A stretch of DNA of 64,000 bases from Betaproteobacteria bacterium (GCA_016717855.1 JADKEV010000020.1:1-64000), one strand, 5' to 3'. Positions 19,932-28,911 are shown, counted from the first letter of the stretch. The notes: a model not told the origin generated them from the sequence alone. A program made the numbers and translations.

Positions 19932-21361
19932 CACTCCTCCCCGCCGAATACATCGATGCCACCGAACACGCAGGCGGGCGACGCATGGCCGACTCCGATC
20001 GCCTGGTTGGGCTCGCCCTTGCCGCAGGTCGGCGTGCCGAGCATGTCGAACGTGTCCTGATCGCCGACCGCCTTGAGGCTGCGCCAGAACGTCGCGGAAA
20101 CGCCGCGATAGTTCGGGTTCTTCACCACCGCCGTCAGCTTGCCGTTTTCGATCAGTTGTCCCCATTCGCAGCCGAACTGGAACTTGTTGCGCGAGTCGTC
20201 GATCGACCACGACAGGTTGGTCTTCAGCATCACGCCGCGCTCGATGCCTGCGATCATATCGGCCAGCGACGACGCGCCCGGCTCGACGTTCAGGTTCGCC
20301 ATCCGGTCGATCGGCGGCCGGTTCCACGAGCAGGCCCGGGTGTTCGCCACGCCGGGCGCTCCGGCGCGCCGCTGCGACAACTCGCCGCCCAGCGGCCGCT
20401 GCAGGATGCCGCGCTCGATCAGCAGCGTCTTCCGCGCCGCCGCGCCCTCGTCGTCGAACGCGTACGACGCATACTCCTCGGCCGGCGTCGGATCGAAGCT
20501 CACGTTGAGCAGTTCGGACCCGTAGCGGTAGCTGCCGAACATGTCCAGGGTCACGAAGCTGGTTCCCGCGTAATTGCGCTCATCGCCCAGGATCCGGTCC
20601 AGTTCCAGCGGATGGCCGATCGACTCGTGAATCTGCAGCATCATCTGGTCGGGCATCAGCAGCACGTCCATCCTGCCTGTCGGGCAGTTGGGCGCGCCGA
20701 CCAGCGCCAGCGCCTCTTCCGCCAGGCGGCGGCCGGCGCCTGCGAATTGCGCATCGGCGAGCACCTTGCGCCCGCCCTGCCGGCAGAAACCGCGCCCGGA
20801 GAGGCTTCGGGTCTGCGTGTCGCCGTTGGCATGCGCGGTGGCGCTGACATCGGGGACCATGAACCGGTATTGCTGATGCACGTCGCCACCGTGATTGGTC
20901 AGCAGCAGATGATCGGCTTCGCGGACCTCGATGCTGGCCTGCCAGTCGACGATACGCTCGTCGAATCCGGCCGCCGCCGACTCGGCCAGCGCCAGGTCGA
21001 GCAGTTCGCGGCCGGTGGGCAGCGCCTCCCCGGCGCCGGGCGAGACGCGCCGGCCGCGCGGATGGGGCGGCGCGGCGTCGGCGGGCAGGACCGAGTGCCG
21101 GGCGGTCGCGCGCGCCCAATCGTGCGCGCGGTCCAGCGCCGCCTGCAGTCCGGCAGCCGACAGATCGGCGGTTGCCGCGTAACCGTAGCCGCCGCCATCG
21201 AAGACGGTCAACATCGCGCCGCTGTCCCGGTCCAGGTTTGGCGCCTCGGCGACGTCCTGCCGCACGCAAACGTAGCGCGAGCGCTCGTCGACGAAGCGCA
21301 GCGACCAGTAGGCGGCGTCGCACCGCAGCGTTCCAAAGTGTTGCCGTATCGTATCGAGCAT
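19931..21361 (-). CDS. tldD: Metalloprotease TldD
   Basis: A 476-residue catalytic subunit of the TldD/TldE protease. The zinc motif HESIGH is at residues 245-250, and the C-terminal CGKGEP segment carries the conserved cysteine that completes the site in the family. The start is the first ATG before the conserved N-terminal domain. The frame continues upstream to 21733, but that stretch is the GNAT gene read out of frame. It forms a two-gene operon with pmbA. No precursor peptide or modification enzyme is nearby, so the substrate is not suggested by context. Confidence 0.92.
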   Translation of the reverse strand: MLDTIRQHFGTLRCDAAYWSLRFVDERSRYVCVRQDVAEAPNLDRDSGAMLTVFDGGGYGYAATADLSAAGLQAALDRAHDWARATARHSVLPADAAPPHPRGRRVSPGAGEALPTGRELLDLALAESAAAGFDERIVDWQASIEVREADHLLLTNHGGDVHQQYRFMVPDVSATAHANGDTQTRSLSGRGFCRQGGRKVLADAQFAGAGRRLAEEALALVGAPNCPTGRMDVLLMPDQMMLQIHESIGHPLELDRILGDERNYAGTSFVTLDMFGSYRYGSELLNVSFDPTPAEEYASYAFDDEGAAARKTLLIERGILQRPLGGELSQRRAGAPGVANTRACSWNRPPIDRMANLNVEPGASSLADMIAGIERGVMLKTNLSWSIDDSRNKFQFGCEWGQLIENGKLTAVVKNPNYRGVSATFWRSLKAVGDQDTFDMLGTPTCGKGEPNQAIGVGHASPACVFGGIDVFGGEE

Positions 21362-21398
21362 GGTGCCTGGGGGAAGAAAGTCGGGGGAGTCGGGAGAG

Positions 21399-21941
21399 TC
21401 AGGCGCCGCGGTCAGCCAGTGCGGCCAGCGCCGCGCCCGTGACCCGGGTGATGCGCCAGTCGGGAAGTACCAGCGCGCCCAGAGACATATAAAAGCGGAT
21501 TGCGTCCTCGTTCCAGTCGAGGACAGACCATTCGAAGCGGCCGCAGCCGCGCTCGACCGCAAGCCCGGCAAGTCGCACCAGCAGCGCTCGGCCATAGCCA
21601 TTGCGCCGCCAGGCCGGGCGCACGTAGAGATCTTCCAGATAGAGACCGGGCTTGCCCAGAAAAGTGGAAAAATTGTGGAAAAAGAGGGCAAAGCACACGG
21701 ATTCGCCGTTTTCCTTGCCCAAGAGGACTTCAATCCGCGCGGGCGCCGCGAACAGGTTGCGCTCCAAATCCGCCTCCGTGGCCACGCAGAGGTGCGACAG
21801 ATTTTCGAACTCCGCCAGCTCCCGGATCATCGCCAATATTTCCGATACGTCCGCGCGCGTAGCGGGGACGATGGAGAACCCGGGGTTCGCGCCCGGCAAT
21901 GGGCCCGGCGCCATGGCGCCGGCGGGACTGCTAGTGGCCAA
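21399..21941 (-). CDS. GNAT N-acetyltransferase, diamine/spermidine acetyltransferase-like
   Basis: A 180-residue acetyltransferase with the spermidine/thialysine acetyltransferase pattern: PATRADVSEILAMIRELAEFE near the start, LYLEDLYVRPAWRRNGYGRALL as the acetyl-CoA loop, and WSVLDWNEDAIRFYMSLGA near the end. These enzymes acetylate polyamines or related amines. I chose a TTG start at 21941 because GGAGG lies six bases upstream of it; the first ATG (21914) has no ribosome site. It is 37 bp upstream of tldD on the same strand and may share a transcript with it. Confidence 0.85.
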   Translation of the reverse strand: MATSSPAGAMAPGPLPGANPGFSIVPATRADVSEILAMIRELAEFENLSHLCVATEADLERNLFAAPARIEVLLGKENGESVCFALFFHNFSTFLGKPGLYLEDLYVRPAWRRNGYGRALLVRLAGLAVERGCGRFEWSVLDWNEDAIRFYMSLGALVLPDWRITRVTGAALAALADRGA

Positions 21942-22086
21942 TTCTTGCCTCCGGACTGACTGCGGCGTTCCCGGGTTCCGGGCATCCAGGCGCGGACTTG
22001 CGCAACGTGGATAACCACAAGGAAACTGGGGACTTACGGGTTTACAACAGTCAGGTTGACGAGTGAGGCGCGAATGTAACATTTTG

Positions 22087-22116
22087 TTGTCGATCTGCGG
22101 GGGCTCGGGCTATCAT
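22087..22116 (+). promoter_or_regulatory. Sigma-70-like promoter for the TonB-dependent receptor gene
   Basis: TTGTCG (22087-22092) and TATCAT (22111-22116) are separated by 18 bp and lie about 75 bases upstream of the receptor start codon. No Fur-box-like sequence is evident nearby. Confidence 0.45.
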
Positions 22117-22191
22117 TTGCCCGTTGTCGTAGCGGGAGGCCTGAAATTTATCCTGTCGGCCTTCCCATCTTCATTCTTTTGGGGGTATCCA

Positions 22192-24882
22192 ATGGCTTTT
22201 AAACCGAAGAAACTAACAGTTGCCGTGATGGTGGCGCTGGGGGTTGCATCACTGGCGCAAGCGCAGACGGCGACGACCGAGAAGACGGTCATCACCGGTT
22301 CGAACATCAAGCGGGTCGATGCCGAACCCGTGGCGCCGGTCGAGGTTATCACCCGCGAGCAGATCGAACGAACGGGCAAGCCGACAGTGGCTGAAGTGCT
22401 ACGCAACATCCCCGCCAACACGGGCGGCAGCTATAGCGAGAGTTTCGCAAACAGTTTCGCGCCGGGCGCGTCGGGTATTTCGCTGCGCGGCCTCGGCCAG
22501 AAGGCCACCCTGGTGCTGATCAACGGCCGCCGCACGAGCGGCTACGGCTTCGCGCAGAACCTGCAGGATACCTTCGTCGACCTGAACTCGATTCCGAGCT
22601 CGGCGGTGGAGCGCATCGAAGTGCTGAAGGACGGCGCCTCGGCGATTTACGGCTCGGACGCCATCGCGGGCGTGGTCAACGTCATTCTGCGCAAGGACTT
22701 CAAGGGCGTCGAACTCGGCGCCGATGCCGGCAGGTCGGAAGGAAAGAACGACTACCGTTTCAACATCACGGGCGGCTTTGGCGACCTGGCCAAGGACAAG
22801 TTCAACGTGTTCGGCGTGTTCGATTACTACAAGCGCGACCTCCTCCAGTTCTCGGACACCGAATTCGGCAAGTCGCGCGACAAGCGCAATGAAGCGGGCG
22901 GCCGCAATTCCCAGTCGCTGACCGGCGGCGGCACGTGGCGCCAGCTGACGGCGGCCAATGCGCTGACCAACAATCAGCGTGCGATTTCGGATTGCGCCGG
23001 CACGGTGATGACAGCGGCACAAGCGGTGGACGCCGGCCTGCTCGCAGCAGGCAGTGCGTTCGACCTGCCGGGCAACACGTTCTGCACCTACGATTTCAAC
23101 AACCAGTTCACGGCACTGCCCAAGACCGAACGGCTGGGCTTCCTGAGCCGCGGGACGATGGACTTCACCCCGACACTGCAGGGCTATGCCGAACTGGGCT
23201 TGTCCCGGGTCGAGACCGAGCAGAAATTCCAGTCCGCGTTCTTTGCCGGCACCACCGGGCTGGAACCGACCGCCGCCGGCCTGCGCCCCTTTACGTACAA
23301 CATCAACTTCGCGCCGGGCGCGTCGGGCAACCCGTTCAGCACGCCGGCTCGCTACCAGGGCGTGTTCCAGGATATGGGGACGCGCGACAACAAGATCACG
23401 TCCGACACCGCGCGTTTCCTGGTCGGCCTGAAATACGCGTTTGCCGGATGGGATGGCGACAGCGCGATCGGCTGGTCGAGGAACGAAGCGGAAACCTTGA
23501 ACATCAACCGGATCACGAACTCCGGCACGGGCGCCGTGTTCGGCGTGCCCACCACGCCGCAACCGCCGGTCCCGACTTCCACCGGCTCGGCGTACAACCT
23601 GGACCGCTGGACCACGAACTCCGCCGCGGTGCGGGACCAGATGCTCATCAGTTTCCCGCGCAAGGCGGAGTCCGAGTTGTCGTTTGCCGACACGCGGCTT
23701 TCGACCGAGTTCGGCAGCCTTCCCGGCGGCCCGATCGGTGTCGCAATGGGCGCCGAGTTCCGCAATGAAAAGCTGAAGGACATCCCGGATGTCAACGCCA
23801 CGAGCGGCAACATTCTCGGGCAGGGGACCACCGCGACCGACGGCAAGCGCGACAGCTACGCGGCGTTCGCCGAGTTCGCATTGCCGATTACCCGCCAGCT
23901 CGAAGCGCAGGCCGCGGTTCGCTACGACCATTACAGCGACTTCGGTTCGGCGACCACCCCGAAGCTGGGCCTGAAGTTCAAGGTATCGCCGGCATTGCTG
24001 ATCCGCGCGAACTGGGGCAAGGGCTTCCGCGCACCGACGCTGCCGGAAATCTCCCCGTCGGTGGCCACCTTCTTCACGCAGGTGAACGATCCGATCACGA
24101 ATACGACGGCGAACATTTCGGGCTCGTTTGCCGGCAACCCCGGCTTGTCCGCGGAAAAGTCGGAAAGCACCACGATCGGCTTCGTGTTCGAGCCCAACGC
24201 GAACTTCAACATGGGTTTGAGCCTGTATGAAGTGGACTGGAAGGATCTGGTGACCGGCGGCAGCTTCCAGGCAACGGTCAACAACTGCCTGACGGGTTGC
24301 CCCAACGTCATCCGTGATCCGATCACCGGCACGATCGTGACGGTGCTTGCCAACTACTTCAACCTGGGCAGCACCATCACCCGCGGCGCGGACTTCGATG
24401 CCAAGTATTCGATGAGCACCGGCGTCGGCAAGTTCACCAGCCGCCTGAACGTGACCTACATCGACACGTTCAAGGAAGACGGCGTCGAAGTCGCCGGCAC
24501 CAATGGCGGGCTGATCAGCACGATTCCGCGTCTGAAGGGTTCGCTGGCGCTCGACTATGAAAACGGCCCGTTGGCAACATCCCTGGCGATGAACTACATC
24601 CATCATTACTGGCAGTTCCTGCTGCCGGGCTCGTGGTTCGTCCCGGGGGATCCGCGTTTCCAGAATGGCGTGTATCCGGACAAGGTGCCCCGTTACATCA
24701 CGTACGACATCTTCGCCAAGTACAACATCACCAAGAACCTGTCGGTGTCCGGTTCGATCATCAACTTCACCGACAAACTGCCCCCGTACGATCCGGGTTT
24801 CAGCGCCACCAACCTGTACGACTTTTCGCAGTACGACCCTCGCGGCCGGCAGTTCCGCTTGGGCGTTCAGTACAAGATGTAA
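22192..24882 (+). CDS. TonB-dependent outer-membrane receptor
   Basis: An 896-residue TonB-dependent receptor. The signal peptide runs through KKLTVAVMVALGVASLAQA. The plug domain begins with a TonB-box-like TEKTVITGSNIKR and contains VLINGRR and VEVLKDGASAIYGSDAIAGV-type plug signatures (RIEVLKDGASAIYGSDA). The rest is a 22-strand-type barrel that ends in an aromatic-rich RQFRLGVQYKM. The N-terminal GSNIKRVDAE motif and size resemble the receptors that proteobacteria use for carbohydrates, oligopeptides or other non-siderophore ligands; the ligand is not known. A GGGGG ribosome site lies 6 bases before the ATG. It is followed by a strong terminator and then by its likely energizing system, exbB-exbD-exbD-tonB. 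Confidence 0.93.
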   Translation: MAFKPKKLTVAVMVALGVASLAQAQTATTEKTVITGSNIKRVDAEPVAPVEVITREQIERTGKPTVAEVLRNIPANTGGSYSESFANSFAPGASGISLRGLGQKATLVLINGRRTSGYGFAQNLQDTFVDLNSIPSSAVERIEVLKDGASAIYGSDAIAGVVNVILRKDFKGVELGADAGRSEGKNDYRFNITGGFGDLAKDKFNVFGVFDYYKRDLLQFSDTEFGKSRDKRNEAGGRNSQSLTGGGTWRQLTAANALTNNQRAISDCAGTVMTAAQAVDAGLLAAGSAFDLPGNTFCTYDFNNQFTALPKTERLGFLSRGTMDFTPTLQGYAELGLSRVETEQKFQSAFFAGTTGLEPTAAGLRPFTYNINFAPGASGNPFSTPARYQGVFQDMGTRDNKITSDTARFLVGLKYAFAGWDGDSAIGWSRNEAETLNINRITNSGTGAVFGVPTTPQPPVPTSTGSAYNLDRWTTNSAAVRDQMLISFPRKAESELSFADTRLSTEFGSLPGGPIGVAMGAEFRNEKLKDIPDVNATSGNILGQGTTATDGKRDSYAAFAEFALPITRQLEAQAAVRYDHYSDFGSATTPKLGLKFKVSPALLIRANWGKGFRAPTLPEISPSVATFFTQVNDPITNTTANISGSFAGNPGLSAEKSESTTIGFVFEPNANFNMGLSLYEVDWKDLVTGGSFQATVNNCLTGCPNVIRDPITGTIVTVLANYFNLGSTITRGADFDAKYSMSTGVGKFTSRLNVTYIDTFKEDGVEVAGTNGGLISTIPRLKGSLALDYENGPLATSLAMNYIHHYWQFLLPGSWFVPGDPRFQNGVYPDKVPRYITYDIFAKYNITKNLSVSGSIINFTDKLPPYDPGFSATNLYDFSQYDPRGRQFRLGVQYKM

Positions 24883-24901
24883 GCAGCAGTCCTGCATCAG
24901 G

Positions 24902-24928
24902 AAAAACGGGCCTTCGGGCCCGTTTTTT
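24902..24928 (+). terminator. Rho-independent terminator after the receptor gene
   Basis: AAAAACGGGCC-TTCG-GGCCCGTTTTTT: a GC stem with a stable TTCG tetraloop and a T6 tail, 20 bases after the stop codon. The flanking A run would let it also work on the other strand. Confidence 0.95.
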
Positions 24929-25271
24929 CATCTCTCCCTTCTCCCCTGGGGAGAAGGGCCGGGGATGAGGGAGTTCGGCATTGCCCTTGGCGATTGAATC
25001 CGGCGCGTCGGGAACCGATCACCGACACGCACGAACCCGCTCCCCGGCGAGGAGGCGGCCGGAGCGCGATGTCGGACACCGCGCGGCCGCTTTCGCCGCT
25101 CCCTTGCGGTGCCATTTTCACAAAATAGGCGTACAATCCACGGCTTTGCGCACGGGGTCGCTGCGACCGCTTGGGCTCCGAACCGATCCGATCGGTCGGG
25201 CGTACAAAAATCCGGCCCACGAGGCCAAATCCCGTCCCTCATCCAATATCCAGTGCAAGGGAAACGTTGCC
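24929..25271. other. Spacer upstream of exbB with a palindromic element
   Basis: A 343-bp gene-free stretch. At 24934-24970 it holds a palindrome-rich element (CTTCTCCCCTGGGGAGAAG followed by GGCCGGGGATGAGGG), of the type seen as dispersed intergenic repeats in many proteobacteria. TACAAT at 25132-25137 could be the -10 of the exbB promoter, but no -35 at proper spacing is visible. AAGGGAAA at 25258-25265 is the exbB ribosome site. I see no convincing small gene. Confidence 0.5.
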
Positions 25272-26126
25272 ATGTTTTTCAACAAGTTCAGAGCTGCCGC
25301 GTGTGCCACCGCCATGTTCGTCTGCGCGGGCGTCACGCTGGTCCATGCGCAGACCGCGCCGTCCGCCAATCCTGCCCCTGCCGCGGCACCCGCCGCCGCG
25401 CCGGCCACACCGGCGCCGGACGCGCTTCCCGCGAACCTGCCCGCGCCGGGCTCGGCAGTCACCGCCAACGTCGAGAATCCGTACGGACTGAAGGCCTTGT
25501 GGGAACAGGGCGACATGGTGGCCCGGACGACGCTGGCCATCCTGTTCATCATGTCGCTGGGCAGCTGGTACATTATCTTCACCAAGCTCTACGAGCAGGC
25601 GAAGATCCGCCGCCAGGGCGACGAAGCCGAGAAGTCCTTCTGGACCGCGGGCACCGTGCGCCAAGGCGCCGACAGCCTCAAGGAAGCCAGCCCCTACCGC
25701 TTCATCGCGGAGCAGGGCCTCGAGGCGACCAAGAAGCATGACGGGCTGCTCGGCCAGATCGACCTGAACAGCTGGATCGCGATGTCGATCCAGCGCGCCA
25801 CCGAGAACGTGCAGAGCCGCATGCAGGACGGGCTCGCGTTCCTGGCCACCGTCGGTTCGACGGCGCCGTTCGTGGGCCTGTTCGGAACGGTCTGGGGCAT
25901 CTACAACGCGCTGGTCAAGATCGGCGTGACCGGCCAGGCATCGATCGACAAGGTGGCGGGCCCGGTCGGCGAGTCTCTGATCATGACGGCGATCGGCCTG
26001 GCGGTCGCGGTGCCCGCCGTGCTCGGCTACAACTGGCTGGTCCGGCGCAACAAGACCGCCCTCGAGCGCGTCCGCGCCTTCGGCGGCGACATCCACGCGG
26101 TCCTGCTGTCCAACACCAGCCACTAG
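25272..26126 (+). CDS. exbB: Biopolymer transport protein ExbB (MotA/TolQ/ExbB family)
   Basis: A 284-residue proton-channel subunit of the TonB energizing complex. A signal-like N-terminal helix (ATAMFVCAGVTLVHA) and an alanine/proline-rich periplasmic stretch precede the three membrane helices. The conserved block GLFGTVWGIYNALVKIG and the last helix ESLIMTAIGLAVAVPAVLGYN are typical of ExbB. The extended periplasmic N-terminus is the form common in beta- and gammaproteobacteria. A good ribosome site precedes the ATG. It is first in the exbB-exbD-exbD-tonB operon. Confidence 0.95.
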   Translation: MFFNKFRAAACATAMFVCAGVTLVHAQTAPSANPAPAAAPAAAPATPAPDALPANLPAPGSAVTANVENPYGLKALWEQGDMVARTTLAILFIMSLGSWYIIFTKLYEQAKIRRQGDEAEKSFWTAGTVRQGADSLKEASPYRFIAEQGLEATKKHDGLLGQIDLNSWIAMSIQRATENVQSRMQDGLAFLATVGSTAPFVGLFGTVWGIYNALVKIGVTGQASIDKVAGPVGESLIMTAIGLAVAVPAVLGYNWLVRRNKTALERVRAFGGDIHAVLLSNTSH

Positions 26127-26136
26127 GCAGACCAGC

Positions 26137-26565
26137 ATGTCGATGAATGTCGGGCAGGCGACGGACGAGGAAGACCAGGTCGTCTCCGCCATCAACACCA
26201 CGCCGCTGGTCGACGTGATGCTGGTTCTCCTGATCATCTTCCTGATCACCATTCCGGTGGTGACGACGTCGATCAAGGTGCGGCTCCCGCACGAGCAGAA
26301 CCAGATACGCATCACCAAGCCGGAGAACGTGATCATCTCGGTCGACCGGTCCGGGCGGATCTACATCTACGATACGCCGGTCAAGGGGACGCGGGACCTG
26401 ATCGACCGGATGAAGGTGTTCGCCAAGAAAGATCCGCAGCCCGAAGTGCAGATCCGCGGCGACGGCGCCGCATCGTATGAAGGCGTCGGCCGCGTCATCT
26501 ATGCGGTGCAGCGCTCCGGCATTACCAAGGTCGGCTTCATCACCGATCCGACGAGTATCAACTGA
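26137..26565 (+). CDS. exbD: Biopolymer transport protein ExbD, first copy
   Basis: A 142-residue protein with one N-terminal membrane helix. Within it is the proton-relay aspartate (Asp26, in NTTPLVDVMLVLL), equivalent to Asp25 of E. coli ExbD, followed by a periplasmic domain. It forms the channel with ExbB and couples proton flow to TonB. The spacer to exbB is only 10 bp. A second exbD follows, and the two differ mostly in the periplasmic domain, which suggests hetero-oligomers or separate partners. Confidence 0.95.
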   Translation: MSMNVGQATDEEDQVVSAINTTPLVDVMLVLLIIFLITIPVVTTSIKVRLPHEQNQIRITKPENVIISVDRSGRIYIYDTPVKGTRDLIDRMKVFAKKDPQPEVQIRGDGAASYEGVGRVIYAVQRSGITKVGFITDPTSIN

Positions 26566-26644
26566 CCCCCGGATCAGCCGGCGCGGGCAGGCGGCGCGGG
26601 ACACCACGCCGCGGGCCGGGCGCCAGAGGATGGAAGGAAACACG

Positions 26645-27073
26645 ATGTCAATGAATGTGGGCACCAGCGGCACCGAAGAAAACGAGGTGATGATCGACAT
26701 CAACACCACGCCGCTGATCGACGTGATGTTGGTGTTGCTGATCATGCTGATCATCACGATCCCGATCCAGTTGCATGCGGTGAACATGGACATGCCGGTG
26801 GGCAACCCACCGCCACCGCTGGTCAAGCCGGAAGTCGTCAAGATCGATGTCGATCCGCAAAGCCTCGTCTACTGGAACGGCGTCGTGCTGGCCGACCGTT
26901 CCGAACTCGAATTCAAGATGCGGGCGGCAGCGGCGCAATCGGTGCAGCCGGAAGTGCACCTGCGCCCGAACAAGGCCGCCAAGTACGATGTGGTCGCGGG
27001 CGTCATGGCTTCGGCGCAGCGCCTGGGCCTGACCAAGATCGGCATCATCGGCAGCGAGCAGTTTCTGGAATAA
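26645..27073 (+). CDS. exbD: Biopolymer transport protein ExbD, second copy
   Basis: A 142-residue paralogue of the first ExbD with the same start (MSMNVG) and the same helix around NTTPLIDVMLVLL, with Asp26 conserved. The periplasmic part is distinct (GNPPPPLVKPEVVKID). A Shine-Dalgarno AAGGA at 26634-26638 lies six bases before the ATG and fixes this start against longer readings. Twin exbD genes are common in XcpB-like and Xanthomonas-like TonB systems, where the second copy is needed for only some substrates. Confidence 0.95.
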   Translation: MSMNVGTSGTEENEVMIDINTTPLIDVMLVLLIMLIITIPIQLHAVNMDMPVGNPPPPLVKPEVVKIDVDPQSLVYWNGVVLADRSELEFKMRAAAAQSVQPEVHLRPNKAAKYDVVAGVMASAQRLGLTKIGIIGSEQFLE

Positions 27074-27148
27074 CAGCCGGCGGCCCACAAGGACGCCGGC
27101 AGGTACACCGCGGCTGGAACCAGGCGCAGGTGACAGGAGTATTTCCGA

Positions 27149-27857
27149 ATGGATTACGCAAGTTCGCAACGCAACGCCAAGCGGAACCTCATCGGCCTGA
27201 CCGGTGTGGTGCTGCTCCACGTGTTCGTTGTATATGCCCTGATGACAGGGCTCGCGCAGAAGACGCTCAAGGTAATCGTCAAACCGCTCGAGACCAAGAT
27301 CATCGAGGAGTACATCCCGCCGCCGCCGCCGCCCCCGCCGCCCCCGCCGCAGAAGAAAGTGGAACCGGCGCCGCCGAAGCAGGTCGAGGCGCCGCCGCCG
27401 CCGTACGTGCCGCCGCCCGAGGTCGTCGTAGCCGCACCGGTGGCCCCGGTGATCTCCACTGTTACCGTCGCGCCGCCCGTGGTCGAGCATGTGATCGCGC
27501 CGCCCCCCGCCGCCCGCGCCGCCCGCGCCGCCCGCACCGGTCGCGGTCGTGGCCCCGCCACCGCCGCCGGCGCCGCCGCCGCCCAAGCCGAAAGTCCGCA
27601 GCGGCGTCACGCCGCTCAAGAAGGAGGACTGCACGTATCCGCGCGAAGCGCTGCGCAAGGGCGTCGCCGGCGGCGACTTCATGACCCTGCTCAATGTCGA
27701 CGAAAAGGGCAACGTGACGAATGTCGAACTGACAGAGGGTAGGCGCACCGATGGCTTCGAGCGCGAATTGAAGCGTTGCCTGATCAACTGGAAATTCGAG
27801 GCGGATGGCGGCACGTACCAGGTCCGGGCGCCGTTCGAGTTCAAGCTCACCGAGTGA
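27149..27857 (+). pseudogene. tonB: TonB energy transducer, reading frame broken by a 1-base shift
   Basis: The N-terminal half starts at an ATG behind AGGAG and encodes a cytoplasmic tip, one membrane helix (LIGLTGVVLLHVFVVYALM) and a long proline-rich spacer (11 prolines in a row, then PPPPYVPPPE). After the C6 run at 27503-27508 this frame turns into alanine/arginine-rich nonsense. The neighbouring frame, open from 27495 to 27857, continues the proline spacer and carries a complete TonB C-terminal domain (TYPREALRKGVAGGDFMTLLNVDEKGNV, then FEFKLTE). Removing one C restores a 235-residue TonB. It could be a sequencing error in a homopolymer, a true mutation, or slippage. The intact C-terminal domain argues against long decay. 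Confidence 0.85.
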
Positions 27858-27876
27858 GCCCGGCCGCACGACCATG

Positions 27877-27904
27877 AAAAGAGCCGCCCCCGGGCGGCTC
27901 TTTT
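27877..27904. terminator. Bidirectional Rho-independent terminator
   Basis: AAAAGAGCCGCC-CCC-GGGCGGCTCTTTT: a near-perfect stem flanked by A4 and T4, placed between the convergent tonB and the small membrane-protein gene, so it can serve both strands. Confidence 0.93.
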
Positions 27905-27930
27905 CATGCTGCGGCCGGTGCTGAACGGCG

Positions 27931-28296
27931 CTAGCGTTCCCGCCACGCGGCGCCGAGCGCCAGCCAGTAGAGAAGGCCCAGCGGCAGCGCGGCGATCAGA
28001 ATGGACTGCAGCGACAGTGACTTCATGAGCGCGAGGCTGGCCAGGCTCAGCGACAGGTTCTCGCCACCCGACAGCCACACCAGCCCGACCAGGAAGCCGA
28101 GCAGGCCCATGCCCGGGACGATCCATCGGTGCGGCGACCGCTCCGGCCGCGCCGGCAGGCGCTGCACGACCGCAACGGTGAAGCCGGCGTCCTCGACGTA
28201 CGGCGCGGCGGCGGCGTCCTGGCGCAGCAGCGATTCCAGCCACGCATCGTCCGCGGTGGGCAGCGGCTGATCAACAGTCCGGCGGTTGTCGGTCAT
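27931..28296 (-). CDS. Small membrane protein, probable anti-sigma factor or sigma-linked partner
   Basis: A 121-residue protein with a charged N-terminal half (ADDAWLESLLRQDAAAAPYVEDAGFT), a helix around IVPGMGLLGFLVGLVWLSG and a second helix near the C-terminus (SILIAALPLGLLYWLAL). The start is the ATG behind AAGGAG (28310-28305). It directly follows an ECF sigma-factor gene on the same strand, the usual place for an anti-sigma factor; the DxWLExLLRxDA pattern also resembles proteins coupled to such sigma genes. No zinc-binding HxxxCxxC motif is present, so it is not a ZAS-type anti-sigma factor. Function is inferred from position only. Confidence 0.6.
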   Translation of the reverse strand: MTDNRRTVDQPLPTADDAWLESLLRQDAAAAPYVEDAGFTVAVVQRLPARPERSPHRWIVPGMGLLGFLVGLVWLSGGENLSLSLASLALMKSLSLQSILIAALPLGLLYWLALGAAWRER

Positions 28297-28338
28297 GATG
28301 AAAACTCCTTCGCTCGTGCGCGCACTTGTCACTCCTGT

Positions 28339-28911
28339 TCAGTCGCGGGCCGGCGACCACGCCGCCAGCACCGATCGCAACTTCTGTTTGGCGCGCAACA
28401 CATTGGTTTTCACTGTGCCCAGGGGGCAACCCAGGACATAGGCTGCTTCCTCGTGCGACAGGTCTTGATAGTAGCACTGGACGATGGCGGCGCGTTCGCC
28501 CTCCGACAATCCGGCCAGCGCCCTCGCCAGGTCCATTCTCATCGCGCTCGCCTGCGCCAGCGACGGACCGGAATCGTCTTCCGGGACTTGGTCCGGCAAC
28601 TCTTCCTCCGGATGTGCGGAGCGCGCATGGGCCAGAAACGCGTTGTACGCGATCCGGTAGATCCAGGTCGCGAATTTTGCCTCGCCGCGGAATTGCCGCA
28701 GGTTGCGGTAGACCTGGAGAAACGTATCCTGTGCCAGGTCGTCGGCGAGCGCGTGGTCGTTGCGGGTCAGGCGGCGCAGCAGCGACCGCACGGTGGACTG
28801 GTGACGGCGCGTGAGCTCGGCGAAGGCATGCCGGTCGTCGCCGGCCAGCACGCGCGCGACCAGCACCGCATCGCTTACCGGCGCCGCGGGTGCGGGCGGG
28901 CGCTGCGCCAT
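28339..28911 (-). CDS. RNA polymerase ECF-type sigma factor (sigma-70 family)
   Basis: A 190-residue sigma factor. Region 2 is visible as DDLAQDTFLQVYRNLRQF and the -10-binding KFATWIYRIAYNAFL. Region 4 is GERAAIVQCYYQDLSHEEAA with the helix-turn-helix end GTVKTNVLRAKQKL. The linker between them is acidic (PEEELPDQVPEDD). I set the start at the ATG at 28911, just before the conserved region; another ATG exists at 28995 and neither has a clear ribosome site. It lies between two small membrane-protein genes on the same strand, 42 bp before the probable regulatory partner. Confidence 0.9.
   Translation of the reverse strand: MAQRPPAPAAPVSDAVLVARVLAGDDRHAFAELTRRHQSTVRSLLRRLTRNDHALADDLAQDTFLQVYRNLRQFRGEAKFATWIYRIAYNAFLAHARSAHPEEELPDQVPEDDSGPSLAQASAMRMDLARALAGLSEGERAAIVQCYYQDLSHEEAAYVLGCPLGTVKTNVLRAKQKLRSVLAAWSPARD

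Noticed and set aside
22399..24897. An 832-codon minus-strand frame opposite the TonB-dependent receptor gene
   Set aside because: No recognisable motif, and it is opposite a well-supported receptor gene. It also runs to the receptor terminator without its own ribosome site.
27301..27440. Proline-codon repeats in tonB considered as a nucleotide repeat element
   Set aside because: They encode the normal proline-rich periplasmic spacer of TonB.
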